From Proteiniphilum propionicum (GTDB taxonomy: Bacteria; Bacteroidota; Bacteroidia; Bacteroidales; Dysgonomonadaceae), in contig NZ_CP073586.1 in assembly GCF_022267555.1 (NCBI RefSeq), positions 3,452,501 to 3,516,500 of the forward strand: a stretch of 64,000 bases of DNA, written 5' to 3'. The notes under the pieces were generated by a model that was not told the DNA's origin, did no database searches, and saw only the letters and a list, made by a program, of their open reading frames with translations. The translations under genes and the position numbers were made by a program. Position 1 is the first letter of the stretch. Each line of letters begins with the position of its first letter. Of this stretch, positions 7,854 through 16,900 are shown piece after piece.

Positions 7854-9125
7854 TTATTTTATGTCGAACTGTTTTAAATTCAATTTCGGGTCAATCCGAT
7901 GCGGTGTGTATATCAGTTCGTCCCATGTGACCTTCTCCTGCCTGGAAGCCGCCTCTCTTCCCAAGATAGCACTTAAGGTAGAATTACATCCAGATTCAAG
8001 CTGATTCATATATACTCCTCCTGTTATACTATCAATAAAAGCCTTGCCTTTATTGATATCAGCATCGTCTAATGACGACGAGCTGGCGCCTTTTGCAATA
8101 GATTCAGGCGTAAGCTCCGACGAAGAACGTACAACTCCAGAATCCCATTTATTCTCGCCCATAATAAACACTCCCCCGCTGTAATGTGCTTCAGCAATAC
8201 CTTTTGTCCCAATAAACCTGGCACAAACATCACCGAAAACTTTCCCGAATTTACTGGAATGTACCGAAACATTCACATCATTCGGATACTTATAAATTAC
8301 CTGATAGTTTGTCCATGCATTACCAAAGTCTGGACCTCCTTTCCTGCTTCCTTCACCTATGGCATATAAAGGATTGGCACCCAAAATCCAATTGCATGTA
8401 TCGATCATATGAATGGCCTGATCGAGATAACATCCGCCTGAAATTTCATGGAAATGGTAATGATTACGAATACGTGTTTCGTCGTACGACATTCCTTCGT
8501 GGGGAATAATTACAGCACCCGATGAAAAATAATAGAGCTGTACCGTGACAAGGTCACCAATATCACCTCTTTTAATTCTTTTTGCCATTTCTGCATAAGG
8601 AGTAGCATAACGAATCTGGAAACCGTCGAACGCCGATACTTTTCCATTAATGTTCTTCCCTGTTCTGAGTACCTGCCTGCATCCGTCGGCATCTACAGCC
8701 ATAGGTTTTTCACAATAAACATGCTTCCCCGCAGCAACCGTATCTTCCAGAATTTGAGGATGTGAATAGCCTGGAGATGCAATAATTACAGCATCAACAT
8801 CTTGGTTTTCCAATAATCTAAGATATGCTTCAGATCCTGTATAGGTTCTATTCTTCGGAACAGGAGCATAGCCTCTTTTTTTGTTAAGTACATTGGCAAA
8901 GTCGATCCCCTTTACGAGCTTATCTTCAAAAAGATCAGCCAATGCGGTAATCTGAATATTTGAGCTTTCAGACATACTATTAAGGATTCCCGTTGCACGT
9001 GAACCGCACCCCACAAGCCCTACCCTCACAGCAGAATTATTACCTGATGCAAAAACTATCTCCGGTTTTAATACGGTAAGTGTTGAAATGGCGGAAACAT
9101 TCCTAATGAAATTTCTTCTGTTCAT
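7854..9125 (-). CDS. Second exported Gfo/Idh/MocA family oxidoreductase
   Basis: 423 residues. Export signal with twin arginines (MNRRNFIRN then a hydrophobic stretch to about residue 27). The nucleotide-binding motif GLVGCGSRATG is at about 36-46 and GKHVYCEKP at about 133-141. The substrate half has SGGCYLDQAIHMIDTCNWILG near residue 230, the position of the catalytic His/Asp region in this superfamily. It belongs to the same broad family as the protein at 357-1706 but is not a close copy. It is probably an exported sugar dehydrogenase acting with the upstream carbohydrate locus. GH109-type glycosidases share this fold, so hydrolase activity through a redox mechanism is a possible alternative. 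Confidence 0.88.
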   Translation of the reverse strand: MNRRNFIRNVSAISTLTVLKPEIVFASGNNSAVRVGLVGCGSRATGILNSMSESSNIQITALADLFEDKLVKGIDFANVLNKKRGYAPVPKNRTYTGSEAYLRLLENQDVDAVIIASPGYSHPQILEDTVAAGKHVYCEKPMAVDADGCRQVLRTGKNINGKVSAFDGFQIRYATPYAEMAKRIKRGDIGDLVTVQLYYFSSGAVIIPHEGMSYDETRIRNHYHFHEISGGCYLDQAIHMIDTCNWILGANPLYAIGEGSRKGGPDFGNAWTNYQVIYKYPNDVNVSVHSSKFGKVFGDVCARFIGTKGIAEAHYSGGVFIMGENKWDSGVVRSSSELTPESIAKGASSSSLDDADINKGKAFIDSITGGVYMNQLESGCNSTLSAILGREAASRQEKVTWDELIYTPHRIDPKLNLKQFDIK

Positions 9126-9254
9126 AGTATATATTATTATATATTGTTCCTTTACGTTACCAGATTTATAGCATTTTAATTATTTTCTTACTGCGGATTG
9201 GTTCCGTGTAAGTTCAGCCTTAGCTAATATAACATATAGAAAATGTTTATTGTG

Positions 9255-9262
9255 CAAAAATA
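9255..9262 (-). promoter_or_regulatory. Possible -7 element for the second oxidoreductase
   Basis: TATTTTTG on the minus strand, about 130 bases upstream of the start at 9125 and just downstream of the terminator at 9288-9315. A matching -33 element is not obvious. Confidence 0.35.
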
Positions 9263-9287
9263 AACATTATTTTGATAATTACACACT

Positions 9288-9315
9288 AAAAAGGGCCGCC
9301 ATATGGGGCAGCCCT
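9288..9315 (-). terminator. Rho-independent terminator of the padR-pspC operon
   Basis: On the minus strand AGGGCTGCC and GGCGGCCCT form a 9-bp GC-rich stem (one G-T pair) with a 6-base loop, followed by TTTT. It lies about 40 bases past the stop codon of the PspC gene. Confidence 0.85.
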
Positions 9316-9356
9316 AAAGAACGACAATGAAAAGTTATGTAAAATAAAAATTACTA

Positions 9357-11330
9357 CTAAACCGTATCTCTTTTTTCTATGTTCTCAAATTCTTGTCCCG
9401 AGGTTTCGGCTTCAACGGGAAAATATGTACGGGAAAAGGTTCTGACTCTTTTCCTTACAACTGAGGGTGTTTGATTATTTTTGTACTCCCTCAGTGCATC
9501 GCTAACTTCAACTTTTTTTCCTGCCGGGACAAATATTTCAATGGTTATACTCTGATCCCTGAAGCCCTGATTTACCGGTACTGCCAGAAATTCAGGCAGG
9601 AACAGTACGGAGTCTTTCTGGACAATGTTATAGGTAAACTGCTCAATATCGGCTTTTGCACTGCGAAGATTTCTGCCTCTTGAAGCTGCAATCGTCCTTA
9701 TGTGAAATAGTGAATCTGAACTTTTCCCTATCTGCAGATTGATTTTTCTGAAAAGTAGTGAATCTTCGTTAACTGTGGTATATGGTAGCTCATCGATCTC
9801 TGAACCTAATCCAAAACCGTATCCTAATTTAAACTCGGAAAAATCCTCTCTGTAGGTCTCCATTTCAACATAGAGCTTACCTGAATTAACCGGCGATAGT
9901 GCTACTATCTCTTCGCGGGAACTTTCAACGTTGAATTTTTTTGCAACACTTGTAGCAAGTACGCCCATTATCGCAAGACCGGCAAACCACAGGACAGTTG
10001 CAACAACACCTATTATAGGCCGTGATTTTACTTTCATCACTCGACGAATAACCCAAATTATTACAGAAATGAGGGGCACAAGAGTTATCATAGCTATTGA
10101 TGTGAAAAGCAGATTAGTCTCGTACCCGGGATCAATAAAGAGTGATTTCAACGGCATAAATTGCGATCCGGCAAAAAGTAGTCCGAAAAATAGTACCACC
10201 AGCATGAGCGCGAAGATCCCCACGAAAGAGAAAAAGATGATTTTCAGAAATATAACCAAAACGTTCAGACATCCCGATCTATCCGGTTGTGGATATTGTG
10301 CGGTCCTTGAATTAGGACGGGGAGGTTCGGGTGGCATATTCTCCGAAGAGGGTTTTTGGTCATTATCTATTTTTAAACCCGAAGAAGCAAATCCAGTATT
10401 TGCATCATAGCGGCCCGTATCTGTACGGCTTTTTGCACTCGCCACATTATCAGTCACTTTATCTCTTATGGATTGGATATAGTCGTCCTCTCCCATCATC
10501 TCAAGTTTCTGCTTCACGGTCTTTGCTTCGGGAATAATTATCCACAACACCACGTACAAAAGTACAACTCCCAGATTAATATTCCAGTTGAAGCCTATAT
10601 TATGAAAAAAGGTGCTCAAAGGAAAAATTGATACCATTCCAACCACATTCAACATAATGGGCAGCAAGAAAAGAAGACGTGGTATCCATGACTCTATTTT
10701 GAAGTATGCACCTATACCTCCGCAAACACCACTTAAATATCGATCGTTGGGATTTCGATAAAGACGTTTGGTAACATTAGATTCGAGGGGTTTAGATTTT
10801 AGCACGATCCACAAAACGATATAAACCCAAAAAAGAACACCGAAAAACAATACGAAGAGAATTCGAATCCATGCAGGGTCAGTCTTGAAATAATGCGCCA
10901 GGCCACTGCAGACACCACCAATAATCTGATCATTAGCATTTCTGTTGAGTGAGCGGGATTCACCTGATGTTACCTGTTCGGATAAGTTTGCTCCGTTATC
11001 GGAACATACACCTGTTGTTGATGAAGATTCTCCGGCACCACGTTCTCTCTGAGAAGATTCATAATAATCTGAATCGAAATCCTTAGGTCTGCCGATACTG
11101 CTGATGATAACTTCCACATCTTCATCAGTGATGCAGTTGATACCGTGCTTTAAACGGTTACCGAAAAGTTCAGCGATACGGCATTCAATATCGTTAACAA
11201 TCTCATCACCACCCTCCTCTCGTGAAAAGTACTCTTTGAGACTGTCGATATACTGTTTCAATATTTCGTAAGCAGTCTCTTCAATGGCAATTACCTGTCC
11301 TTGAAAATTAATGTTGATTACCTTCTTCAT
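9357..11330 (-). CDS. PspC domain membrane protein (envelope stress type)
   Basis: 657 residues. The N-terminal 90 residues form a cytoplasmic domain of Bacteroidetes PspC proteins (ITDEDVEVIISSIGRPKDFD). Two PspC domains follow at about 125-180 (GGVCSGLAHYF) and 188-265 (SGVCGGIGAYF), each with hydrophobic segments. Further membrane segments lie at about 355-385, 400-425 and 438-460, and the C-terminal 190 residues are a beta-rich domain probably outside the membrane. The partner gene upstream is a PadR-type regulator 9 bases away, so the two form an operon. PspC proteins sense or buffer membrane stress; here the signal is unknown. Confidence 0.88.
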   Translation of the reverse strand: MKKVININFQGQVIAIEETAYEILKQYIDSLKEYFSREEGGDEIVNDIECRIAELFGNRLKHGINCITDEDVEVIISSIGRPKDFDSDYYESSQRERGAGESSSTTGVCSDNGANLSEQVTSGESRSLNRNANDQIIGGVCSGLAHYFKTDPAWIRILFVLFFGVLFWVYIVLWIVLKSKPLESNVTKRLYRNPNDRYLSGVCGGIGAYFKIESWIPRLLFLLPIMLNVVGMVSIFPLSTFFHNIGFNWNINLGVVLLYVVLWIIIPEAKTVKQKLEMMGEDDYIQSIRDKVTDNVASAKSRTDTGRYDANTGFASSGLKIDNDQKPSSENMPPEPPRPNSRTAQYPQPDRSGCLNVLVIFLKIIFFSFVGIFALMLVVLFFGLLFAGSQFMPLKSLFIDPGYETNLLFTSIAMITLVPLISVIIWVIRRVMKVKSRPIIGVVATVLWFAGLAIMGVLATSVAKKFNVESSREEIVALSPVNSGKLYVEMETYREDFSEFKLGYGFGLGSEIDELPYTTVNEDSLLFRKINLQIGKSSDSLFHIRTIAASRGRNLRSAKADIEQFTYNIVQKDSVLFLPEFLAVPVNQGFRDQSITIEIFVPAGKKVEVSDALREYKNNQTPSVVRKRVRTFSRTYFPVEAETSGQEFENIEKRDTV

Positions 11331-11339
11331 ATATTGATG

Positions 11340-11711
11340 TTATTCTGATGGATTTTGATCCGGTTGATTATTATACATTTCGTCAGTCTTTCGCGTTAAG
11401 CATTCTACCCCGCCGGCAAGTTCATTCCAGGTGGTTTGTAAAAGTGTATAGAATATTTCCCCTTTTCCGGTAAGCTGAAAGTATTTACGTGGCGGGCCCG
11501 AAGTGCTTTCAACCCATCTGTATGTAAGTATCTCAGCATTCTTCAGTCGATTAAGCAAAGGATAGAGTGTCCCCTCCAGAAGTTGCAACCCGGCACTTTT
11601 CATCTCATCAATGATATCACCCGGATAAGCCTCTCCTCTCTTTATAATGGAAAGAATACAGTATTCCAGTACCCCCTTTCGCATTTGACTCTGCGTATTT
11701 TCAATATTCAT
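11340..11711 (-). CDS. PadR family transcriptional regulator
   Basis: 123 residues. Winged helix domain with the PadR signature: KGVLEYCILSIIKRGEAYPGDI at about 12-33, ILTYRWVESTSGPPRKYFQLT near 75-95 (wing). PadR proteins are repressors controlling an adjacent membrane or efflux gene. It is the first gene of a two-gene operon with the PspC protein and presumably regulates that operon; a promoter with TTG-N19-TAATTTTG lies about 165 bases upstream. Confidence 0.93.
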   Translation of the reverse strand: MNIENTQSQMRKGVLEYCILSIIKRGEAYPGDIIDEMKSAGLQLLEGTLYPLLNRLKNAEILTYRWVESTSGPPRKYFQLTGKGEIFYTLLQTTWNELAGGVECLTRKTDEMYNNQPDQNPSE

Positions 11712-11873
11712 ATTCTTTTTATTTTCACTTTTACAATTTTCTTATACAATATTCTATTCAACTGTTTTTATATGGATACTGTTATTTTGCGCTTTATAAA
11801 CTCTGTATTAATTACCTAATGTGTAATTTACTCTATTGGAACTATTAAAAACCATAAACAATAGTCTTTCGAT

Positions 11874-11903
11874 ACAAAATTACTCAAAGCAAAGTATTAT
11901 GCA
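11874..11903 (-). promoter_or_regulatory. Promoter candidate of padR-pspC
   Basis: Minus-strand TTG (11903-11901), 19 bases, TAATTTTG (11881-11874). The 391 bases between padR and coaBC hold this element and the coaBC promoter on the other strand; nothing else is recognised there. Confidence 0.45.
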
Positions 11904-12050
11904 ATACAAAGTACCATATATATTTATATATTTAGCGTTATTTAACATTGCGGAAATATTGAGATCGTTGAATGAGTTAAACTGAATTTTCTAATTTAAC
12001 GATATTTTGTTGGCAGCAGCTGTGAAAGTTGAACAGTTTCTATCGTTTCA

Positions 12051-12082
12051 TTGGCGGGGTTCAGAAAATTCGGCTATATTTG
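12051..12082 (+). promoter_or_regulatory. Promoter of coaBC
   Basis: TTG (12051-12053), 21 bases, TATATTTG (12075-12082). Transcription would begin near 12089, which excludes the longer in-frame TTG start at 12007 and supports the ATG at 12103. Confidence 0.65.
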
Positions 12083-12102
12083 CAACGGTTAAATCAACAG
12101 TT

Positions 12103-13320
12103 ATGTCGCTGAGGGGAAAACATATTGTTTTGGGAATTACAGGCAGCATCGCGGCCTACAAATCGGCAATTATCACCCGGTTATTGATAAAAAAGGGCGC
12201 AGAAGTGCAGATCGTTATCACTCCTTCCGGAAAAGAATTCATTACACCGGTAACACTGTCTGCCCTGTCAGGCAAACCGGTAATAAGTGAGTTTTTTGCC
12301 ACGGGTGACGGCACCTGGCATAGCCATGTGGATCTGGGTTTGTGGGCCGATCTGATGGTCGTTGCTCCAGCCACGGCATCCACCATCGGCAAGATGGCAA
12401 ACGGCATTGCCGACAATATGCTTATCACCACCTACCTATCCATGAGAGCTCCTGTATTTGTTGCACCGGCTATGGATCTCGATATGTACAGGCACATAAC
12501 AACCCAGCGTAATCTGGAAATACTGAAGAGTGACGGGGTGCGGATTATTGAGCCTGCCGAGGGAGAGCTGGCCAGTCATCTCGAAGGCAAAGGGCGGATG
12601 GAAGAGCCTGAAAATATTGTAGCTATTCTGGAACAGTTTTTCGCATTACGGAACAATCTTCACAAAAAAAAGGTTCTGATTACTGCAGGCCCCACCTATG
12701 AGCGCATCGACCCGGTTCGTTTTATCGGTAATTTCTCATCAGGGAAGATGGGTTTTGCACTGGCTGAAGAGTGTGCTTTACGCGGTGCTGAGGTCTTGCT
12801 GATAACCGGTCCAACAGCACAATTAGTTTCTCATCATGGTATACGGAGAATAGACGTTGAATCGGCAAAAGATATGTATGATGCCACCATGAAGCATTTC
12901 CCTCAAATGGATGCTGCCATTCTCTCTGCTGCTGTGGCCGATTACCGTCCTGAACAGAAACAGGATGAAAAGATAAAACGGAATGAGCTGGAGAGTATTA
13001 CCCTCACCCTGACAGCCAATCCCGATATTGCCGCATCGTTGGGAGAAATGAAAAAGACACACCAGCTGATCATCGGTTTTGCATTGGAGACCAACGATGA
13101 GGAGGCTAATGCCATTAAAAAGCTAGAGAAGAAAAACCTTGATTTCATCGTGCTCAATTCACTGCAGGACAAAGGTGCCGGATTTGGGCATGACACAAAC
13201 AAGGTAACGATACTTTCCCGTGACGGAGGAAAAAGATCGTTCGATTTAAAATCAAAAAAAGAGGTTGCAAAAGATATTATTGATACGGTGTTCATCTCTT
13301 TTTCGAACAAAACAACGTAA
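12103..13320 (+). CDS. coaBC: Bifunctional phosphopantothenoylcysteine decarboxylase/phosphopantothenate-cysteine ligase
   Basis: 405 residues from the ATG at 12103. The N-terminal CoaC half (about 1-185) is an FMN-dependent decarboxylase: GITGSIAAYKS binds the phosphate, WHSHVDLG carries the catalytic His, and PAMDLDMY corresponds to the PXMNXXMW motif. The C-terminal CoaB half begins with ITAGPTYERIDPVRFIGNFSSGKMG, the ligase nucleotide-binding signature, and includes AAVADYRP. It makes 4'-phosphopantetheine in coenzyme A synthesis. The reading frame extends upstream to a TTG at 12007, but that extension overlaps the promoter. The M23 peptidase gene begins one base after its stop codon. Confidence 0.96.
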   Translation: MSLRGKHIVLGITGSIAAYKSAIITRLLIKKGAEVQIVITPSGKEFITPVTLSALSGKPVISEFFATGDGTWHSHVDLGLWADLMVVAPATASTIGKMANGIADNMLITTYLSMRAPVFVAPAMDLDMYRHITTQRNLEILKSDGVRIIEPAEGELASHLEGKGRMEEPENIVAILEQFFALRNNLHKKKVLITAGPTYERIDPVRFIGNFSSGKMGFALAEECALRGAEVLLITGPTAQLVSHHGIRRIDVESAKDMYDATMKHFPQMDAAILSAAVADYRPEQKQDEKIKRNELESITLTLTANPDIAASLGEMKKTHQLIIGFALETNDEEANAIKKLEKKNLDFIVLNSLQDKGAGFGHDTNKVTILSRDGGKRSFDLKSKKEVAKDIIDTVFISFSNKTT

Positions 13321-13321
13321 G

Positions 13322-15016
13322 ATGAAACAATTTTGCTTTTTATTATCATATCTCTTTTTTTTTGCTACTTCACTTCTATCCTTTTCACAGCAATACATAA
13401 ATCCATTAAATATACCCCCTGCGCTGAGTGGCAACTTCGGCGAACTAAGAGGCAATCATTTTCATTCCGGAGTGGATTTCAAAACACAAGGTGTGACGGG
13501 GAAACCAGTTTTAGCAGTCGAAGATGGATATATATCCCGCATAAGTGTTTCACCTGGAGGCTATGGATTGGCACTCTATGTTGATCATCCGGCAACAGGC
13601 CATACCAGCGTTTATGCCCATTTGAAAAGCTTTTCAAAAAAAATTGCCGACTGGGTTATTATTAAGCAATATGAACAGGAGAGCTTTCAAGTAAACCTTC
13701 ACCCTGAGAAGGGAATGATGCCTGTAAAGCGGGGTGAGCAGATCGCATTGAGCGGTAATACTGGGAGTTCGGGAGGGCCACATCTCCATCTCGAAATCCG
13801 GGATACCCACACACAGGAGCCGCTGGATGTACTGGAATACATAGGGCAGGTACCCGACACACAAAAGCCCGACCTGAGGGGAATTGCCATATATCCGGTT
13901 GCAGGCAAGGGAATTGTCAACGGAAGCGGTAATACTCTGAGAATGAATATTGGTAAGGACAAAGCTGGCAATCCGTCAAGTCCGGGAAAAACTGTGAATG
14001 CATGGGGACGTATAGGTACAGGTGTAAAGGCATATGACCGGATGAATGGCCAGTCAAATATATATGGCGTGAAATATATTCGTCTGTTCGTAGACGACAA
14101 ACAGATATTCAGCAGCACCATAGGACGTTATTCTTTTAATGACACACGCATGCTGAACTCCTTCATCGACTTTGAGGATTGGAAGAACCGTCGTTCATTT
14201 TTTATGAATTCATTTATTGAGCCCGGCAACAGGCTTCCGTTTTATGAATCAGCAAACAGAGGATATATAGATATTGACGAGGAGAGAGCCTATCGGTTCA
14301 GATACGAGCTGGAAGACCTTTATGGAAATATGCTTTCATACTCTTTCACTGTAAACGGTCAACGGCAGGAGATACCTGAAGAACCCGGCTGCTCAAAATG
14401 GATGGCATGGAACCTGCATAACTCGTTTTTAGATTTGGGATTTTCACTGTCAATACCTACAGGGAATTTATATGATAATTTCTGTTATTCCCACTTCATC
14501 ACAAAAAAACCTACCTACTATTCAGATGTGCACCATGTAAATAATAATCCCGTTCCACTACATAAAAGCGGAACAATCTGGATTAAACTGCATACAGATA
14601 CGCTGCAAAACCGCAACCAGTACGGTATAGTAAAAATAAGCGACAACGGTAACGAAAGCTGGATAGGAGGCAGTTACAAACGCGGTGGAGTGGAAGCTTC
14701 AATTAGGGAGCTGGGTGACAGGTATGCAGTAAGCTCTGACACGGTAGCTCCTGTTATCACACCACTGGAACCTGCCGGGTGGGTAAGCCAGAAAAAAATA
14801 CGCATAAGGCTCAGCGACGATAAAAGCGGGATAGCTTATTTCAGGGGAGAGATAAACGGGAAGTACGTACTTTTTACACACGATTCAAAATCACCGGTCT
14901 ATACCTACATTTTTGACGATTCACGGCTAATAAAAGGAGAGAAACAGATATTGGTATTCAGGGCAACGGATAGAGCAGGAAACAGCAGCGAATACAGTTA
15001 CTCATTCCACTATTAA
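13322..15016 (+). CDS. M23 family (LytM-type) peptidase, secreted
   Basis: 564 residues from the ATG at 13322, with a signal peptide ending near residue 23 (FATSLLSFSQQ). The LytM metallopeptidase domain is at about 35-185: NFGELRGNHFHSGVDF supplies the first zinc ligands (H-x(3)-D type) and GPHLHLEIRD the HxH ligand. The domain should cut peptide cross-links of peptidoglycan in the periplasm. A long C-terminal region of about 380 residues is beta-rich and of unknown role, as in other Bacteroidales members. It starts one base after coaBC and is co-transcribed with it. Confidence 0.92.
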   Translation: MKQFCFLLSYLFFFATSLLSFSQQYINPLNIPPALSGNFGELRGNHFHSGVDFKTQGVTGKPVLAVEDGYISRISVSPGGYGLALYVDHPATGHTSVYAHLKSFSKKIADWVIIKQYEQESFQVNLHPEKGMMPVKRGEQIALSGNTGSSGGPHLHLEIRDTHTQEPLDVLEYIGQVPDTQKPDLRGIAIYPVAGKGIVNGSGNTLRMNIGKDKAGNPSSPGKTVNAWGRIGTGVKAYDRMNGQSNIYGVKYIRLFVDDKQIFSSTIGRYSFNDTRMLNSFIDFEDWKNRRSFFMNSFIEPGNRLPFYESANRGYIDIDEERAYRFRYELEDLYGNMLSYSFTVNGQRQEIPEEPGCSKWMAWNLHNSFLDLGFSLSIPTGNLYDNFCYSHFITKKPTYYSDVHHVNNNPVPLHKSGTIWIKLHTDTLQNRNQYGIVKISDNGNESWIGGSYKRGGVEASIRELGDRYAVSSDTVAPVITPLEPAGWVSQKKIRIRLSDDKSGIAYFRGEINGKYVLFTHDSKSPVYTYIFDDSRLIKGEKQILVFRATDRAGNSSEYSYSFHY

Positions 15017-15109
15017 TAAATCATCTCCATGCCGGCAGGAATGAGGCATCATTTTCACACACTATATGGGCATTCACTTTACTTAATATGAATTACTAAT
15101 TGCATTTTC

Positions 15110-16282
15110 TTAAAGGCCCAGCGTCTCCTTCACCAGGGTTATCTCACGTTCACTTCCTGTATGCTTTCCTTCCACATCAGACAGCTTAACGCACTCCTGC
15201 CACTCCTCCCTGGCAATCATCTTGCATCTGAAAAGCTTCATTACAATATTCATCCCTTTTATATCATTTCCCACATCATTAGTCAGATTGGTACCAATGC
15301 CAAAAGTGGCACCAATGCGGTCGCCACAATAGTCCTTGATGCGGATAGCCTTCTCTACGTCAAGGCTATCTGAAAAGACCAGGTATTTCATTTTGGGATT
15401 TACACGAAGCTCTTCGTACCGTTTGATAACTTTATCGATAAAAATAAACGGATCGCCGCTATCATGCCTCAAGCTGGTAAAAAGTGCCGCATGCTTCTTG
15501 CTGAAATTACGCAAGAACACACCGGTAGTATAAGTATCGGTAAGTACGGTTCCCAGATCGCCATCAAACACGTTGATCCAATCCTCCATAGACATGTAAT
15601 TTGCCATCTTGTAACCGTAGATAGAACCGTGGAACTGCACCCACTCATGCGGGTGGGTGCCCGATACGTTCAGTTTGTGTTTGAACGCCATATAAACATT
15701 ACTAGTTCCATACAAGCTCTTTCCGGCATGAATCTTCAGAAGCTCCGTCACTCTGTCCTCTACATCAAAGCTAAATCTTCGCCTCATCCCGAAGAGAGAA
15801 AATGTGATACCGTGCTCTTTCATCTTCAAAGCTTTTTCTATTGCTGACGCCTCCATATATTCCAGATCGGGGTGCTGCCCTGTCTCCCGGAAAAAGAGTT
15901 CGGAGATTGTAGCCAAAACCGGCGTTTCCCACATAGTAACCCTATAAAGTAAACCGCTAGCTTTGACATGCAGCTTGTTGCCATCCATCCATATATCCAC
16001 TTCCGACGGATCAAAACGGAATCCTTTCAGGAAGTCAATATAAATTGGTGGCAGATATGGCATCTGCTTTCTAATAAAAACTTCTTCGTCATTTGTCAAC
16101 ACCAGAGCTGACATCTCCTCCAGCTCCTTTCGCAGTAGCTGATCAAATCCCTGTGGATAATCTCCGTTGCTTCTGTCCACAAATTCAAATTCACCATAAG
16201 CGCGTGGAAAGAGTTTTGAATATGCATAACTGGTAGTAAATTTATAAAGATCCGTATCGAGGATACTTCTGATGATTCCCAT
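15110..16282 (-). CDS. pncB: Nicotinate phosphoribosyltransferase
   Basis: 390 residues, usual length for the short bacterial form. It converts nicotinate and PRPP to nicotinate mononucleotide in NAD salvage. Recognised by the N-terminal SILDTDLYKFTTSYAY, the substrate-binding FFRETGQHPDLEY region, SLRHDSGDPFIFIDKVIKRYEEL (HDSGDP is the family signature) and KYLVFSDSLDVEKA. The residue expected to be phosphorylated in this family is His in GTHPHEWVQFHGSIYG. No promoter of the usual type is seen in the 280 bases upstream. Confidence 0.95.
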   Translation of the reverse strand: MGIIRSILDTDLYKFTTSYAYSKLFPRAYGEFEFVDRSNGDYPQGFDQLLRKELEEMSALVLTNDEEVFIRKQMPYLPPIYIDFLKGFRFDPSEVDIWMDGNKLHVKASGLLYRVTMWETPVLATISELFFRETGQHPDLEYMEASAIEKALKMKEHGITFSLFGMRRRFSFDVEDRVTELLKIHAGKSLYGTSNVYMAFKHKLNVSGTHPHEWVQFHGSIYGYKMANYMSMEDWINVFDGDLGTVLTDTYTTGVFLRNFSKKHAALFTSLRHDSGDPFIFIDKVIKRYEELRVNPKMKYLVFSDSLDVEKAIRIKDYCGDRIGATFGIGTNLTNDVGNDIKGMNIVMKLFRCKMIAREEWQECVKLSDVEGKHTGSEREITLVKETLGL

Positions 16283-16478
16283 TTCAATTATTGTTTAATT
16301 AGTTATATTAATGCTTCGTTAAAACTTCATTTATAATACTGACAGTCAATAATTTATTGGTCGACTTGCAGCTAAAAAAAACTCCACGGGGGGGGCTTAT
16401 ATATAAACTGTAAAACATTTATAAACCGATTCGGTTCACAGAAAATCAAACGGTTGATGATAGTCAGTTCTTATCAGG

Positions 16479-16512
16479 TTATTTGCTGCAATTAGTTATT
16501 TGCTACAATTAG
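16479..16512 (+). repeat. Two 17-bp tandem repeats upstream of pncB
   Basis: TTATTTGCTGCAATTAG at 16479-16495 is followed directly by TTATTTGCTACAATTAG at 16496-16512, differing at one position. The repeat lies in the 280-base gap between the efflux operon and pncB, which also has a run of eight G at 16387-16394 and a short AACCGATTCGGTT dyad near 16424. No function is evident. Confidence 0.75.
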
Positions 16513-16562
16513 TACTTTGCAGCCTCCGTGTTCCGCTGTGCCATATATTTTTAGGCTTATAA

Positions 16563-16856
16563 CTATATCATATCTTCCACGTTCCATACGAAGGCACGCA
16601 ACCCCAGGTTTGCGGACTCTTCATCCTGTTTTTTCAGATAATTCAACAACAGGTGAACTCTATCATCATCTACAATGGTAAGGATAGCATTATTCACCGA
16701 AGGCCAAGCATGTGATCCATAATGCGGGTATCCATCTTTACTTCCTTTTCCGTAAACCTCTTTCCATGAAGTAAACCCACGAATATTCAATGAGCTCAGG
16801 TCGTTCACAATCTTTTCATAGTGCGCCTGGTCTAAAATTATCATTACAGCTTTCAT
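16563..16856 (-). CDS. PG0541-type transporter-associated small protein
   Basis: 97 residues from the ATG at 16856 (an upstream in-frame start at 16883 is less likely because the family begins MKAVMII). The sequence has the alternating strand-helix pattern of a PII/GlnB-like ferredoxin fold (AVMIILDQAHYEKIVNDLSSLNIRGFT, then YGKGS, AILTIVDDDRVHLLLNYLKK). Members are encoded beside RND or other transporter genes in Bacteroidales and are thought to modulate them; the function is not proven. It follows the RND pump gene by 44 bases on the same strand. Confidence 0.75.
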   Translation of the reverse strand: MKAVMIILDQAHYEKIVNDLSSLNIRGFTSWKEVYGKGSKDGYPHYGSHAWPSVNNAILTIVDDDRVHLLLNYLKKQDEESANLGLRAFVWNVEDMI

Positions 16857-16900
16857 ACAATTAAAATTATTTATTCCTTTCAATTTGACACTACTTTCCC

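Noticed and set aside
12007-12102. N-terminal extension of coaBC by 32 codons from a TTG
   Set aside because: The extension overlaps the promoter and lacks homology to CoaBC; the ATG at 12103 matches the family start.
16380-16400. Phase-variable homopolymer G run controlling pncB
   Set aside because: The G8 tract is 105 bases upstream of the start, not within a coding region or promoter spacer; no evidence of variation.
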